In this document: in pieces, positions 1 to 8,976 of the stretch
How the letters are laid out: each line of letters starts with the position of its first letter
How positions within the stretch are numbered: position 1 is the first letter of the stretch
From: Verrucomicrobiota bacterium
GTDB taxonomy: Bacteria; Verrucomicrobiota; Kiritimatiellia; Kiritimatiellales; Pontiellaceae
NCBI GenBank assembly: GCA_003532555.1
Contig: DOEU01000038.1
Location: 1-14,159 of the forward strand
Length of the DNA stretch: 14,159 nucleotides
Direction: 5' to 3'
Program-made: the position numbers and the translations under genes
The notes under the pieces: generated by a model
Database searches by the model: none
Told to the model about the DNA's origin: nothing
What the model saw: the letters and a program-made list of their open reading frames with translations, nothing else

Positions 1-516
1 CTCGACTGGCTTCCCATTCTAATTCACCCATCCAATCCAATAGGTAACTTGACTGTTGAGCAAGTGCGTATGATCTTCAAAGGAGAGATCTCAAATTGGA
101 AAGAAGTAGGTGGACCTAATCGAAATATCGTTACTATTTCTCGTGATACCAATAGCGGCACGTATGAAACTTTCGCTAAATTGGTGATGAATAAAGAGAA
201 GATTGGCGATAAATGCGAATATGTCGGATCGAATGGTGCCATTCGCCAGCGAGTCCAAAGCACGCCAGCAGCCATTGGGTATGCAGGCTTAGGTTTCGTG
301 GATAAAACGGTAAAAGCTCTAAATATTAATGGAGTCTATCCTTCTCAAGAAACGGTTCAAAGCGGTGAATATCCAGTTGCTCGGCCGCTGTTTCTTTACA
401 CGAATACTTATCCGAATATGGGTAGCTCTCTTTACCAATACATCAACATCTACTTGACTGCAGATGGACAAGAGATCGTTGAAGAAATTGGATTTGTTCC
501 AGTAACAATGTACTAA
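1..516 (+). CDS. pstS: Phosphate-binding protein PstS, C-terminal part (5' end outside window)
   Basis: This is the solute-binding subunit of the PstSCAB phosphate importer, which captures inorganic phosphate in the periplasm. The frame is open from base 1 with no start, so the N-terminus and signal peptide are missing; 171 residues remain. Seen here: a PstS-type segment LTVEQVRMIFKGEISNWKEV (about residues 17-36), then SRDTNSGTYETF (47-58), the family's phosphate-binding loop pattern with Ser, Asp, Ser-Gly-Thr. The end (TADGQEIVEEIGFVPV) is the usual C-terminal helix and strand of PBP-like phosphate-binding proteins. It is followed by an intrinsic terminator and then pstC, the expected Pst order. 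A TTG at 49 could be read as a start, but recognisable PstS sequence (LPILIHPSNPIGNLT) precedes it, so the protein continues upstream. Confidence 0.93.
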   Translation, partial: LDWLPILIHPSNPIGNLTVEQVRMIFKGEISNWKEVGGPNRNIVTISRDTNSGTYETFAKLVMNKEKIGDKCEYVGSNGAIRQRVQSTPAAIGYAGLGFVDKTVKALNINGVYPSQETVQSGEYPVARPLFLYTNTYPNMGSSLYQYINIYLTADGQEIVEEIGFVPVTMY

Positions 517-541
517 GATTGACTTTTTCTACTTGTTTAAT

Positions 542-572
542 AAAAAGCGCAATCATCTGATTGCGCTTTTTT
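542..572 (+). terminator. Intrinsic terminator after pstS
   Basis: A near-perfect hairpin 26 bp past the pstS stop: AAAAAGCGCAATC pairs with GATTGCGCTTTTT around a 4-nt loop, and the 3' arm ends in six T. It is symmetric enough (A-rich 5' arm) to work on either strand. Inside a pst operon it probably makes the binding protein more abundant than the membrane subunits, or separates pstS from a second promoter for pstC. Confidence 0.88.
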
Positions 573-628
573 AATAAACAACTGCTGTTAATCAGACAAA
601 AACATGCATAATCTAAGCTTGGATATTT

Positions 629-634
629 TATAAT
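629..634 (+). promoter_or_regulatory. Candidate -10 box for pstC operon
   Basis: A perfect TATAAT lies 29 bp upstream of the pstC start, after the pstS terminator. No convincing -35 hexamer is found 16-18 bp upstream (the bases there read GCATAA or close to it), so if real it would probably need an activator such as PhoB. I could not identify a tandem CTGTCAT-type Pho box. The pstC ATG has no good Shine-Dalgarno sequence; the nearest AAAGG is over 20 bp away. Confidence 0.35.
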
Positions 635-662
635 CAAAGGATTTACCGAAACCTTATCTAAA

Positions 663-1814
663 ATGAAGAAACCTCAAAAAAAGAGCAACTTAGTTGTCAG
701 TGATACGGTTGGTTTAGTCCGTAGTATTCAGTCAAAAATTGGAAAAAGTTTTCTCTTTCTAATTACATCACTTTCCACCTTTGCCGTCTTCTTCATCTTC
801 TACTTCATCTTTAAAGATGCTATCCCTTTTTTCCAAATTGAGGGATTTAAAGAATTTTTCACATCTTCCCGATGGTATCCGTCCGGATCTCCCGCTGAAT
901 TTGGTGCTTTATCCATCTTTGTTGGAAGTGGACTCGTAGTGATTGGCTCGATTTTAGTATCAGTTCCGCTCGGTATTGCAGCAGCTGTATGTTTGAGTGA
1001 TTTGCTACCTTTTAAAATACGGCAAATTGTAAAACCTTTAATCGAAATGCTAGCAGCTATTCCTTCGGTGGCCTATGGTTTCTTTGCCTTAGTTGTATTT
1101 GCACCATTACTTCAGAATCAAGGTGGAATTATTCTATGTATTGGCACCTGGTTGGTTCTAGGACCACTTGCTATTTTGGCTGCAATTCTTCTGAGTGAAT
1201 TTATCGCAAAAATCGCAGGGCATCTTTCTAAAAATGCTAATCAGATTCGTTTAATTTCTCTTAGCTTACTCCTCTTTGCATTTATATATTCCATCTATAA
1301 TATCACATCACAACTTCTCACAATTGAAATTAGTTCTGGAACTAATGCGTTAAATGTATCCATTATTTTGGGAATTATGGCGCTACCGACTATCGTGAGT
1401 GTTTCAGAAGACGCGCTTCAGTCCGCTGGACGGGAGTTACGAGAAGGATCCTATGCATTAGGTGCAACTCGAGCAGAGACTATCTTGAAAACCGTTATTC
1501 CTGCATCATTAAGTGGTATTTTAGCGGCTGTTATTCTCGGTATTATGCGAGCAATTGGCGAAACTATGGTTGTCTGGATGGCTTCAGGAAATGCTTCGAA
1601 GATACCTACTCCTTGGTATAATATTCTTGAGCCTATCCGCACCCTTACAGCTACCATCGCAGGCGATATGGGTGAGGCAGATCACGTCCTCGGCTCATCT
1701 CGTTTTCACGTCCTTTTCGCAATGGCATTTTGCTTATTGGCATTCTCTTTTATCATGAATCTTACCAGCGAAATAATTCTACATCGTTCGCGTAAAAAAA
1801 CGGGTAGCAGTTAA
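663..1814 (+). CDS. pstC: Phosphate ABC transporter permease PstC (enlarged)
   Basis: Inner-membrane permease that pairs with PstA to form the phosphate channel driven by PstB. It has 383 residues against 319 in E. coli. Seen: a charged cytoplasmic N-terminus, a first membrane helix at about 30-52, the family segment IEMLAAIPSVAYGFFALVVF (127-146), and the EAA loop EGSYALGATRAETILKTVIP (261-280) that docks on the ATPase, followed by GIMRAIGETMVVWMA (293-307), a conserved PstC segment. Extra length lies between about 155 and 235, where two added hydrophobic stretches (157-180 and 197-220) flank a basic loop. The start is the first in-frame ATG after stretches without start codons, but its ribosome-binding site is weak. 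The stop overlaps the pstA start as TAATG, so translation of the two is probably coupled. Confidence 0.95.
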   Translation: MKKPQKKSNLVVSDTVGLVRSIQSKIGKSFLFLITSLSTFAVFFIFYFIFKDAIPFFQIEGFKEFFTSSRWYPSGSPAEFGALSIFVGSGLVVIGSILVSVPLGIAAAVCLSDLLPFKIRQIVKPLIEMLAAIPSVAYGFFALVVFAPLLQNQGGIILCIGTWLVLGPLAILAAILLSEFIAKIAGHLSKNANQIRLISLSLLLFAFIYSIYNITSQLLTIEISSGTNALNVSIILGIMALPTIVSVSEDALQSAGRELREGSYALGATRAETILKTVIPASLSGILAAVILGIMRAIGETMVVWMASGNASKIPTPWYNILEPIRTLTATIAGDMGEADHVLGSSRFHVLFAMAFCLLAFSFIMNLTSEIILHRSRKKTGSS

Positions 1815-3160
1815 TGGAACTAAGAACACGAAAATTATTAGATCGCTCTTTTTCTGGGCTAGGTATTTCAGCAATTGCTCTCATGGCTATTGCTCTATTA
1901 CTGATTCTTACCCCCATCATCTGGAAGGGTTCTAAAGCTTACATATTCAAAGGAACCATAGAACACCGTAAAGTCATGTTGGATCATTTTGATCGGGGTG
2001 ATTCAGATCAATTGGAAAAAGAAATTACTGCAACAGAACTAATCCGTGCCCCAATTTACAGAATGCTGGAAACATTTAAAACCGACATGAAAGAGATGTC
2101 TTCTAGCGAACGCCGGGAATATCGTTCCGCTGTTAGAGAATTAGAAAAAGGGTTAAAAGAACTCTTCGGTCCTCCTCCAGGCGCTAGAAAACCTGTATTA
2201 ATAAGACAGCAATACGGGCAAAGTCGCTGGGACCGAACCCATGTTAAACTGCACGAACTTCTATATGTTGAAGAATGGGATTATTCAAATCCTGATGCAA
2301 TGGGCATTCTCATCGAGACCCCTCGGGTGAACCAATTCAAAAATACATCTCTTGAACCCTTATTTAGTTATATTGAAAATAATATCGATGAAATGATGAA
2401 GCCAAGAAACACTTTCTATTGGCAATTCTTAACCGATAAATCCAAAGATTCTCATATATTCGGAGGCATTTGGCCTGAAGTTTTAGGAACGATCTATTTA
2501 ACTATTGGGGCTATGCTATTTGCTCTTCCGTTGGGAGTCATTGCCGCGATATATCTTTGTGAATATGCCCGTGAAGGGAAGATTATTAGTCTGATTCGAA
2601 TCTGTATTAGCACCCTAGCTGGTGTTCCAAGTATTGTATTTGGTCTCTTCGGTCTAGCATTCTTTCTTAATACCATTGGTGTTTCTGAGTCCAAAAGTGT
2701 CCTAGCTGGTGCCTTGACGCTTGCTCTATTAATTCTACCAACCATTATTAGATCTTCAGAAGAAGCCATTAAAGCTGTACCTACGCCATATAAAGAAGCG
2801 GCTATGGGACTTGGTGCAGGAAAATGGCATACGGTTATGACAATTATATTACCTGCCGCACTACCCGGGATTTTAACAGGTATGGTCATATCGATGGGTC
2901 GTGCTGCCGGTGAAACCGCACCGATTATTTTTACGGCTGCCGTAAGTGTTGGTGCACCGATTGCTCTTTTCGAAACACTTACCCAACCTACACCAGCACT
3001 TCCATGGAATATCTATAACTTGTGCACAGAACACGAAGCAGTCGACGAAATCCGACATGTTCAATTCGGCATGGTCTTCACCTTAATAGCTATTGTATTA
3101 CTGTTAAATTTAATTGCGATTATTATGCGAGCACGCATATCTAAGAAGTTGAGAGGTTAA
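1814..3160 (+). CDS. pstA: Phosphate ABC transporter permease PstA with large insertion
   Basis: Second channel subunit of the Pst importer. It has 448 residues against 296 in E. coli. Seen: one membrane helix at about 17-38, then a long hydrophilic segment (about 45-215) rich in charged residues and probably helical, then the standard permease core from about 222. The core carries [20 protein letters not shown] (261-280), the ATPase-contacting EAA loop [20 protein letters not shown] (328-347) and [16 protein letters not shown] (361-376), all typical of PstA. By topology the extra domain should be periplasmic, facing PstS; this is inference. The start codon shares one base with the pstC stop and the pstB start follows 2 nt after the stop, so the gene sits inside a tightly translated operon. 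Confidence 0.94.
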   Translation: MELRTRKLLDRSFSGLGISAIALMAIALLLILTPIIWKGSKAYIFKGTIEHRKVMLDHFDRGDSDQLEKEITATELIRAPIYRMLETFKTDMKEMSSSERREYRSAVRELEKGLKELFGPPPGARKPVLIRQQYGQSRWDRTHVKLHELLYVEEWDYSNPDAMGILIETPRVNQFKNTSLEPLFSYIENNIDEMMKPRNTFYWQFLTDKSKDSHIFGGIWPEVLGTIYLTIGAMLFALPLGVIAAIYLCEYAREGKIISLIRICISTLAGVPSIVFGLFGLAFFLNTIGVSESKSVLAGALTLALLILPTIIRSSEEAIKAVPTPYKEAAMGLGAGKWHTVMTIILPAALPGILTGMVISMGRAAGETAPIIFTAAVSVGAPIALFETLTQPTPALPWNIYNLCTEHEAVDEIRHVQFGMVFTLIAIVLLLNLIAIIMRARISKKLRG

Positions 3161-3162
3161 TC

Positions 3163-3984
3163 ATGAGTAACGATATCGTCATGAAACGAATTGAAACATT
3201 TGCCACATATGAAGATGTTAAACCCCCCCGAGAGAATCACATAGAGACTAAAGATTTCTCTCTTTTCTACGATAAATTTGAAGCCGTAAAGAATGTAAAT
3301 CTTACCATTCCTAAAAACCGAATCACCGCCATGATTGGTCCTAGTGGATGCGGAAAAAGTACACTCCTCCGATCGATGAATCGTATGAATGATTTAATTC
3401 CAAGTAGTCGAGCCCAAGGGGAAATTATTTTTGACGGACACAACATTTATAATAAAAATATTGATGAAGTAACGTTACGCTCTCGAATTGGTATGGTTTT
3501 CCAAAAACCAAATGTTTTTCCAAAGAGCATCTTTGATAACGTGGCTTATGGGCCTCGACTGCAAGGTGTAAAATCAAAACCTTTATTAACCGAAATTGTG
3601 GAACAAAGCCTGACACAGGCCGCTCTTTGGGATGAAGTTAAAGATCGATTACATACCCATGCATTAGGGATGTCTGGTGGACAGCAACAACGCTTATGTA
3701 TTGCGCGATCACTCGCCATCAAACCTGAAATTTTACTTATGGATGAGCCTACATCTGCACTCGATCCAAAAGCAACCGCCATTATCGAAGACCTGATTGC
3801 AGAATTAAGAAAACAATACACCATTATTATTGTGACACATAATATGCAGCAAGCAGCTCGAGTATCTGACTATACTGCCTTTCTTTTTGAAGGAGAATTA
3901 ATAGAATTTGGTAGGACTAAAATTATTTTTACAAAGCCAGAAAGTGAACAAACAGAAAACTACATTACAGGTAGATTTGGTTAA
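3163..3984 (+). CDS. pstB: Phosphate ABC transporter ATP-binding protein PstB
   Basis: Cytoplasmic ATPase that powers phosphate import through PstC/PstA. It has 273 residues, close to family length (257 in E. coli) plus a short N-terminal extension. All ABC motifs are present: Walker [10 protein letters not shown] (59-67), Q-loop Gln114 in VFQKPNVFP, signature MSGGQQQR (170-177), Walker B ILLMDEP (190-196), D-loop SALD (198-201) and H-loop His226 in VTHNMQQA. The PstB-type ending ENYITGRFG is intact. The signature has Met where Leu is more usual, a mild change. A GAGAGG ribosome-binding site ends 6 nt before the ATG, inside the end of pstA. A run of seven C at 3223-3229 lies in the N-terminal extension; the frame across it is intact. 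Confidence 0.97.
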   Translation: MSNDIVMKRIETFATYEDVKPPRENHIETKDFSLFYDKFEAVKNVNLTIPKNRITAMIGPSGCGKSTLLRSMNRMNDLIPSSRAQGEIIFDGHNIYNKNIDEVTLRSRIGMVFQKPNVFPKSIFDNVAYGPRLQGVKSKPLLTEIVEQSLTQAALWDEVKDRLHTHALGMSGGQQQRLCIARSLAIKPEILLMDEPTSALDPKATAIIEDLIAELRKQYTIIIVTHNMQQAARVSDYTAFLFEGELIEFGRTKIIFTKPESEQTENYITGRFG

Positions 3985-3988
3985 GGAG
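3983..3988 (+). promoter_or_regulatory. Ribosome-binding site fixing the phoU start
   Basis: AAGGAG lies 6 nt before ATG 3995 and overlaps the pstB stop codon. It settles the phoU start at 3995 rather than the in-frame alternative start at 3908 inside pstB. Confidence 0.85.
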
Positions 3989-3994
3989 TATATT

Positions 3995-4660
3995 ATGTCT
4001 GCGCACATGAAAAAAGAGCTAGAAAAGCTAAAAAAACTAATATTTTCCCTCGGAACACAAGTTGATGAGAATGTCGAAATGGCTGCACGTGCTTTCGACC
4101 TGGGAGATATCTCAATTGTTGAAAAAGTGATTCAAACCGATAAAAATATTGATCAATTAGAGGTAGAAGTAGAGGAAGCATGTCTGAAAGCATTAGCTCT
4201 GTATCAGCCTGTTGCAATTGATTTGCGCTTTATTGTAGCTGTATTAAAAATGACTAATGACTTGGAACGGATGAGTGATCTAGCTGCTGGAGTCGCAAAA
4301 AACGCGATCATTTATAATGATCGGAAAGAGCGAAAAAATATAGCATCCATAAGTTTGAGTCCAATGAGTGAACTCGTTACCTCTATTGTACGTAAATCTA
4401 TTGATTCACTTCTGCAACTCGATTCAGATCTGGCAAGAGAAGTAACACAAGACGATCAAGTAATTGATGAGATGAAAACAGAAATTAAAGCCAATATCCT
4501 CCATGCAATTAACCAAGATCCCAAACAAACAGAACCTCTTGTTGCCCTCTTAATGGCCTCTAATCGATTAGAACGGATTGGAGATCACGCAACCAACATT
4601 GCAGAAGATGTGATCTACATGGTGGAAGCTGAAATTGTTCGCCACCAAGATTTAGGATAA
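3995..4660 (+). CDS. phoU: Phosphate signalling protein PhoU
   Basis: Cytoplasmic negative regulator linking the Pst transporter to PhoR/PhoB signalling. It has 221 residues, near the usual PhoU size (241 in E. coli), with the two-fold repeat of three-helix bundles. Each half carries a metal-binding E/D-type motif: NDLERMSD (88-95) after AVLKMTNDL, and NRLERIGDHATNIAED (190-205). The N-terminus, with ELEKLKKLIFSLGTQVDENV, is the typical first helix. It is the last gene of the pst operon. The usual partner kinase PhoR and regulator PhoB are not in the window and would have to be encoded elsewhere. A hairpin starts directly at its stop codon. Confidence 0.95.
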   Translation: MSAHMKKELEKLKKLIFSLGTQVDENVEMAARAFDLGDISIVEKVIQTDKNIDQLEVEVEEACLKALALYQPVAIDLRFIVAVLKMTNDLERMSDLAAGVAKNAIIYNDRKERKNIASISLSPMSELVTSIVRKSIDSLLQLDSDLAREVTQDDQVIDEMKTEIKANILHAINQDPKQTEPLVALLMASNRLERIGDHATNIAEDVIYMVEAEIVRHQDLG

Positions 4661-4686
4661 AAAAAACCGCACAACTAATTGTGCGG
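4659..4686 (-). terminator. Intrinsic terminator of cysK, possibly also stopping the pst operon
   Basis: CCGCACAA and TTGTGCGG form an 8-bp stem with a 4-nt loop. On the minus strand it is followed by eight T, a strong terminator 22 bp past the cysK stop. On the plus strand the bases after the stem (CTGTTCAATTATTTTC) are only moderately T-rich, so termination of phoU transcripts there would be weaker. The A-tract begins within the phoU stop codon. Confidence 0.85.
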
Positions 4687-4708
4687 CTGTTCAATTATTT
4701 TCTTTAGA

Positions 4709-5635
4709 TTAGGCTTCTTCAAACAACCATGTTGAGAGATATCGCTCGCCAGTGTCACACACGATGGTCACAATCAGCTTGCCTTCGTTCTCCGGACGTT
4801 TTGCCTGCTCGACCGCTGCATACACATTGCCTCCTGCTGAAATGCCACAGAGAATTCCTTCCTCCTTCGCCAGTTGACGAGCCATTTCACCCGCTGACTC
4901 ATGATCAATTTGCATTACCTCATCAACCAACTCGGTATCTAGATTGCCTGGAATAAATCCCGCTCCGATCCCTTGGATTTTATGAGGTCCCGGCGTTCCA
5001 CCCGAAATCACCGGCGAAGTGATCGGCTCAACCGCTACTGCCTTCAAGCTTTCTTTTCGAGGTTTGAGTGCAGATGCAACACCGGTAATGGTTCCACCCG
5101 TTCCAACGCCTGCTACAAAAATATCAACCGCCCCATCGGTATCTTCCCAAATTTCCTCTGCTGTCGTTGATTTGTGAATAGCAGGATTGGCTGGATTCTC
5201 AAACTGCTGCAACATGACAGCATTTGGCGTTTCAGCCACAAGTTGCTCGGCAGCCGCAATCGCTCCTGGCATACCCTTCTCTGCCGGTGTTAAAACCAAT
5301 TCAGCACCCAATACTTTTAATAAGCGTCGACGTTCCAAACTCATACTCTCTGGCATGGTTAACACTAGATCAAGTCCCTTTGCCGCAGCGGTAAATGCTA
5401 AGGCAATTCCTGTATTTCCGCTGGTTGGCTCCACTAATTTGGTGTCCGGCTTGATTAAACCTTTAGCCTCTGCAGCCTCAATCATAGCCACACCAATACG
5501 GTCTTTCACACTGTATAGCGGGTTCCGTGATTCTAACTTCACTGCTACGTTACCCGGCATTCCTTCTGTGATTCGATTCAACATCACCATGGGTGTGTTG
5601 CCAACTGTCTTTGTAATATCTGTGTAAACAGGCAT
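4709..5635 (-). CDS. cysK: Cysteine synthase A (O-acetylserine sulfhydrylase)
   Basis: A PLP enzyme that makes L-cysteine from O-acetylserine and sulfide in the cytoplasm. It has 308 residues, normal for the family (323 in E. coli). Seen: the PLP-binding lysine in NPLYSVKDR (Lys44), the substrate loop PTSGNTG (70-76), the phosphate-binding loop GVGTGGT (176-182), [12 protein letters not shown] (218-229), and GISAGGN (264-270), where Ser266 should contact the pyridine nitrogen. The N-terminal VGNTPMV segment is also typical. An AGGAGA ribosome-binding site overlaps the stop of the upstream Rrf2-family gene, only 10 nt away, so the two are almost certainly co-transcribed. This is CysK rather than cystathionine beta-synthase: it has no CBS domain and no haem domain. 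Confidence 0.95.
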   Translation of the reverse strand: MPVYTDITKTVGNTPMVMLNRITEGMPGNVAVKLESRNPLYSVKDRIGVAMIEAAEAKGLIKPDTKLVEPTSGNTGIALAFTAAAKGLDLVLTMPESMSLERRRLLKVLGAELVLTPAEKGMPGAIAAAEQLVAETPNAVMLQQFENPANPAIHKSTTAEEIWEDTDGAVDIFVAGVGTGGTITGVASALKPRKESLKAVAVEPITSPVISGGTPGPHKIQGIGAGFIPGNLDTELVDEVMQIDHESAGEMARQLAKEEGILCGISAGGNVYAAVEQAKRPENEGKLIVTIVCDTGERYLSTWLFEEA

Positions 5636-5645
5636 ATTTTTCTCC

Positions 5646-6083
5646 TTATATATTAAACATAATCGGCTCTACATCCGAAAGCCTTGCATACTCATCGATA
5701 ATTGTTTGCAAAGTGATTCCAGAAAAATACTTCAATAACTCTTGAAATGCACCTTGCCATACGGCTTGCATCACGTGTTCATCTGATCTGCTTTCGCCTT
5801 CCATCAAACGCTCCACATGACTAAAATCTCCTTCAGTAGCTGCTAGAATATCGTAAAGAGTAATATCTGCAGCAGACCTCGCTAACTGAAAGCCTCCACG
5901 TAATCCACGTGTACTGACCACCAATCCTGCATTTTTAAGCGGAACAATGATCTGTTCAATATAGTCAGTGGAAATGCCCTCTTGCTGAGCAATTCGTTTT
6001 TTTGGCACCGGTCCATCTCGATCATGCCGAGCAATACACAACATAATGCGCGAAGCATACCGTCCTTTGGTCGATAATTTCAT
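5646..6083 (-). CDS. Rrf2-family transcriptional regulator, CymR-like
   Basis: A winged-helix DNA-binding protein of 145 residues. Seen: the family start [15 protein letters not shown], a recognition-helix region [19 protein letters not shown] (37-55), and the Rrf2 wing [13 protein letters not shown] (57-69). The dimerisation helix region follows. IscR-type members bind a 2Fe-2S cluster through three cysteines at about 90-105; here that region has none, and Cys16 is the only cysteine in the protein, so cluster sensing like IscR's is unlikely. The gene lies 10 nt upstream of cysK. In Bacillus and Staphylococcus the Rrf2 protein CymR represses cysteine genes together with CysK as co-repressor. 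A similar role here is inferred from position and the missing cysteines, not proven. The ribosome-binding site is weak. Confidence 0.88.
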   Translation of the reverse strand: MKLSTKGRYASRIMLCIARHDRDGPVPKKRIAQQEGISTDYIEQIIVPLKNAGLVVSTRGLRGGFQLARSAADITLYDILAATEGDFSHVERLMEGESRSDEHVMQAVWQGAFQELLKYFSGITLQTIIDEYARLSDVEPIMFNI

Positions 6084-6097
6084 GTTGTTGATACTCG

Positions 6098-6118
6098 CTT
6101 TCTTTTTATCTAAGAAAG
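6098..6118 (-). promoter_or_regulatory. Inverted repeat ahead of the Rrf2 gene, candidate operator
   Basis: CTTTCTT and AAGAAAG are perfect 7-bp arms around a 7-nt spacer, lying 15 to 35 bp upstream of the regulator's start codon and downstream of the candidate promoter. Rrf2 proteins usually repress their own genes through such AT-rich dyads, so this is a plausible autoregulatory site. The arms are purine/pyrimidine-biased and could occur by chance in AT-rich DNA. Confidence 0.3.
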
Positions 6119-6136
6119 AGAAATAAGTGAGACCAT

Positions 6137-6164
6137 ATAATAAATCAATTTTAAATTAGGTAAA
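6137..6164 (-). promoter_or_regulatory. Candidate promoter for the Rrf2-cysK pair
   Basis: On the minus strand TTTACC (6164-6159) and TATTAT (6142-6137) are spaced by 16 bp, matching 4 of 6 and 5 of 6 bases of the sigma-70 consensus. It lies in the 103-bp gap after rlmN. The gap is AT-rich, so a fit of this quality is suggestive only. Confidence 0.35.
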
Positions 6165-6186
6165 TCCTTACTTTTTTTATGGATTT

Positions 6187-7223
6187 TCATTCAGCACGCT
6201 CATGCTGACTGCGCAATTGACCACAAGCAGCATTCACATCTATCCCCTTCGACCACCGAACCGTTGTATTAATTCCTGCTTTTTCAAGCTCACCCACGAA
6301 ATGCTCCAACTTCTCCCGTGTCGACGTCTTACCTTCATACTCTTCAATTTCACTAAGTGGAATTAGATTCACCCTACAAGGGAACCGACCTAAACGAATC
6401 ACCAATTCTCGGCAATCTCGTTCCGTATCATTCACGTCACGAATCATGGTATATTCAAATGTAATAATTCGCTTCGTCTCTTTTGTGTAGCGCTCACAAG
6501 ACGCTAAGAGCTCATCAATTGCCCACGTTGCATTGACGGGCATCAACTCATCACGAATTGGATCGGAAGGCGCATGCAAAGAGACAGAAAGTTCCACCTG
6601 TAAACCTTCTTGTGCCAATTTTTCAATGCCAGGAATCACTCCGCAGGTGCTTATGGTGATTCGACGAGCACCTAGTCCAATACCTTCAGGGTCGTTTAAT
6701 ATTCGAATCGCCTTGATCACTTCATCATAGTTATCAAAGGGCTCGCCAATGCCCATAAACACCACATTTGTCACGCGTTCTCCATACGCACGTTGTGCCG
6801 CGAGAAACTCTCCAACAATCTCACCCGCACTCAAATTGCGCTTCACCCCATTTTGACCACTCGCGCAAAAAACACAGCCGAACATACACCCCACCTGACT
6901 CGAAACGCAGACAGTTCGTCGTTCCTCCGCTGGAATTAATACCTCTTCAATCAGTTCGTTATCATGCAAGCGACTCAGAATTTTTTGTGTTCCAGTTGAG
7001 GATGAACTCACCTCCACCTCTTCCAGAGGTTTCAATGAAAACGTTTCTTCCAAAGCCAGCCGCAAGGATCCGGGAAGATTATTCATTTCATCCCATGATT
7101 GAACGTTATGCTTATAAAGCCATTGCCATATCTGTTTTGAACGAAAAGCCGGCTGCTTATGATTCTTCAACCACGTCTCTAACTCGTCGCGATTGAAACT
7201 ATAAATAAACGTTGGGTCTGCCA

Positions 7224-7224
<1 letters not shown>
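6187..7224 (-). CDS. rlmN: Dual-specificity 23S rRNA/tRNA adenine-C2 methyltransferase RlmN
   Basis: A radical SAM enzyme that methylates C2 of A2503 in 23S rRNA and of A37 in some tRNAs. It has 345 residues, normal for the family (384 in E. coli, which has N- and C-terminal extras). Seen: the 4Fe-4S cysteines Cys113, Cys117 and Cys120 in VGCMFGCVFCASG; Cys106 in TVCVSSQ, seven residues before the cluster as in E. coli; and the methyl-carrying Cys334 in NAACGQL. VFMGIGEPFDNYD (155-167) is the SAM-binding GEP segment. The N-terminal helical domain (about 10-60) is present. The methylatable cysteine and the lack of Cfr-type features support RlmN over Cfr. The start shares one base with the pgi stop (TAATG), implying translational coupling. 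Confidence 0.96.
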
Positions 7225-8854
<1,630 letters not shown>

Positions 8855-8976
8855 AAAATGAGGCGTCAACCTACCCTCAAAGCCATCAGATTCCAAAACA
8901 AAAGTAATGAACTCAATTGCAATGAAGATTGTCTTTACGAGAATAACCATTATCTTTGTAAAGCGAGAAGTAGCCT

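Noticed and set aside
581..628. Pho box upstream of pstC
   Set aside because: CTGTTAATCAGACA resembles half a box, but no second repeat at the proper 11-bp phase is seen.
3223..3229. Run of seven C in pstB as a phase-variable tract
   Set aside because: Phase variation is not expected for a core transporter ATPase, the tract is short, and the frame is intact.
3908..3994. Longer phoU reading frame starting inside pstB
   Set aside because: ATG 3995 has a strong AAGGAG 6 nt upstream, and PhoU homology begins there; the extra residues are out-of-frame pstB.
5646..6083. Assignment of the Rrf2 protein as IscR
   Set aside because: The three iron-sulfur cysteines are absent and no isc or suf genes are adjacent.
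6162..6186. AAATCC/GGATTT inverted repeat after rlmN as a terminator
   Set aside because: The stem is only 6 bp, A/T-rich, has a 13-nt loop and no U-tract after it on the minus strand.
8933..8963. CTTTAC/GTAAAG inverted repeat before the protease gene as an operator
   Set aside because: Six-bp arms 19 bp apart in AT-rich DNA are expected by chance, and no regulator is indicated.
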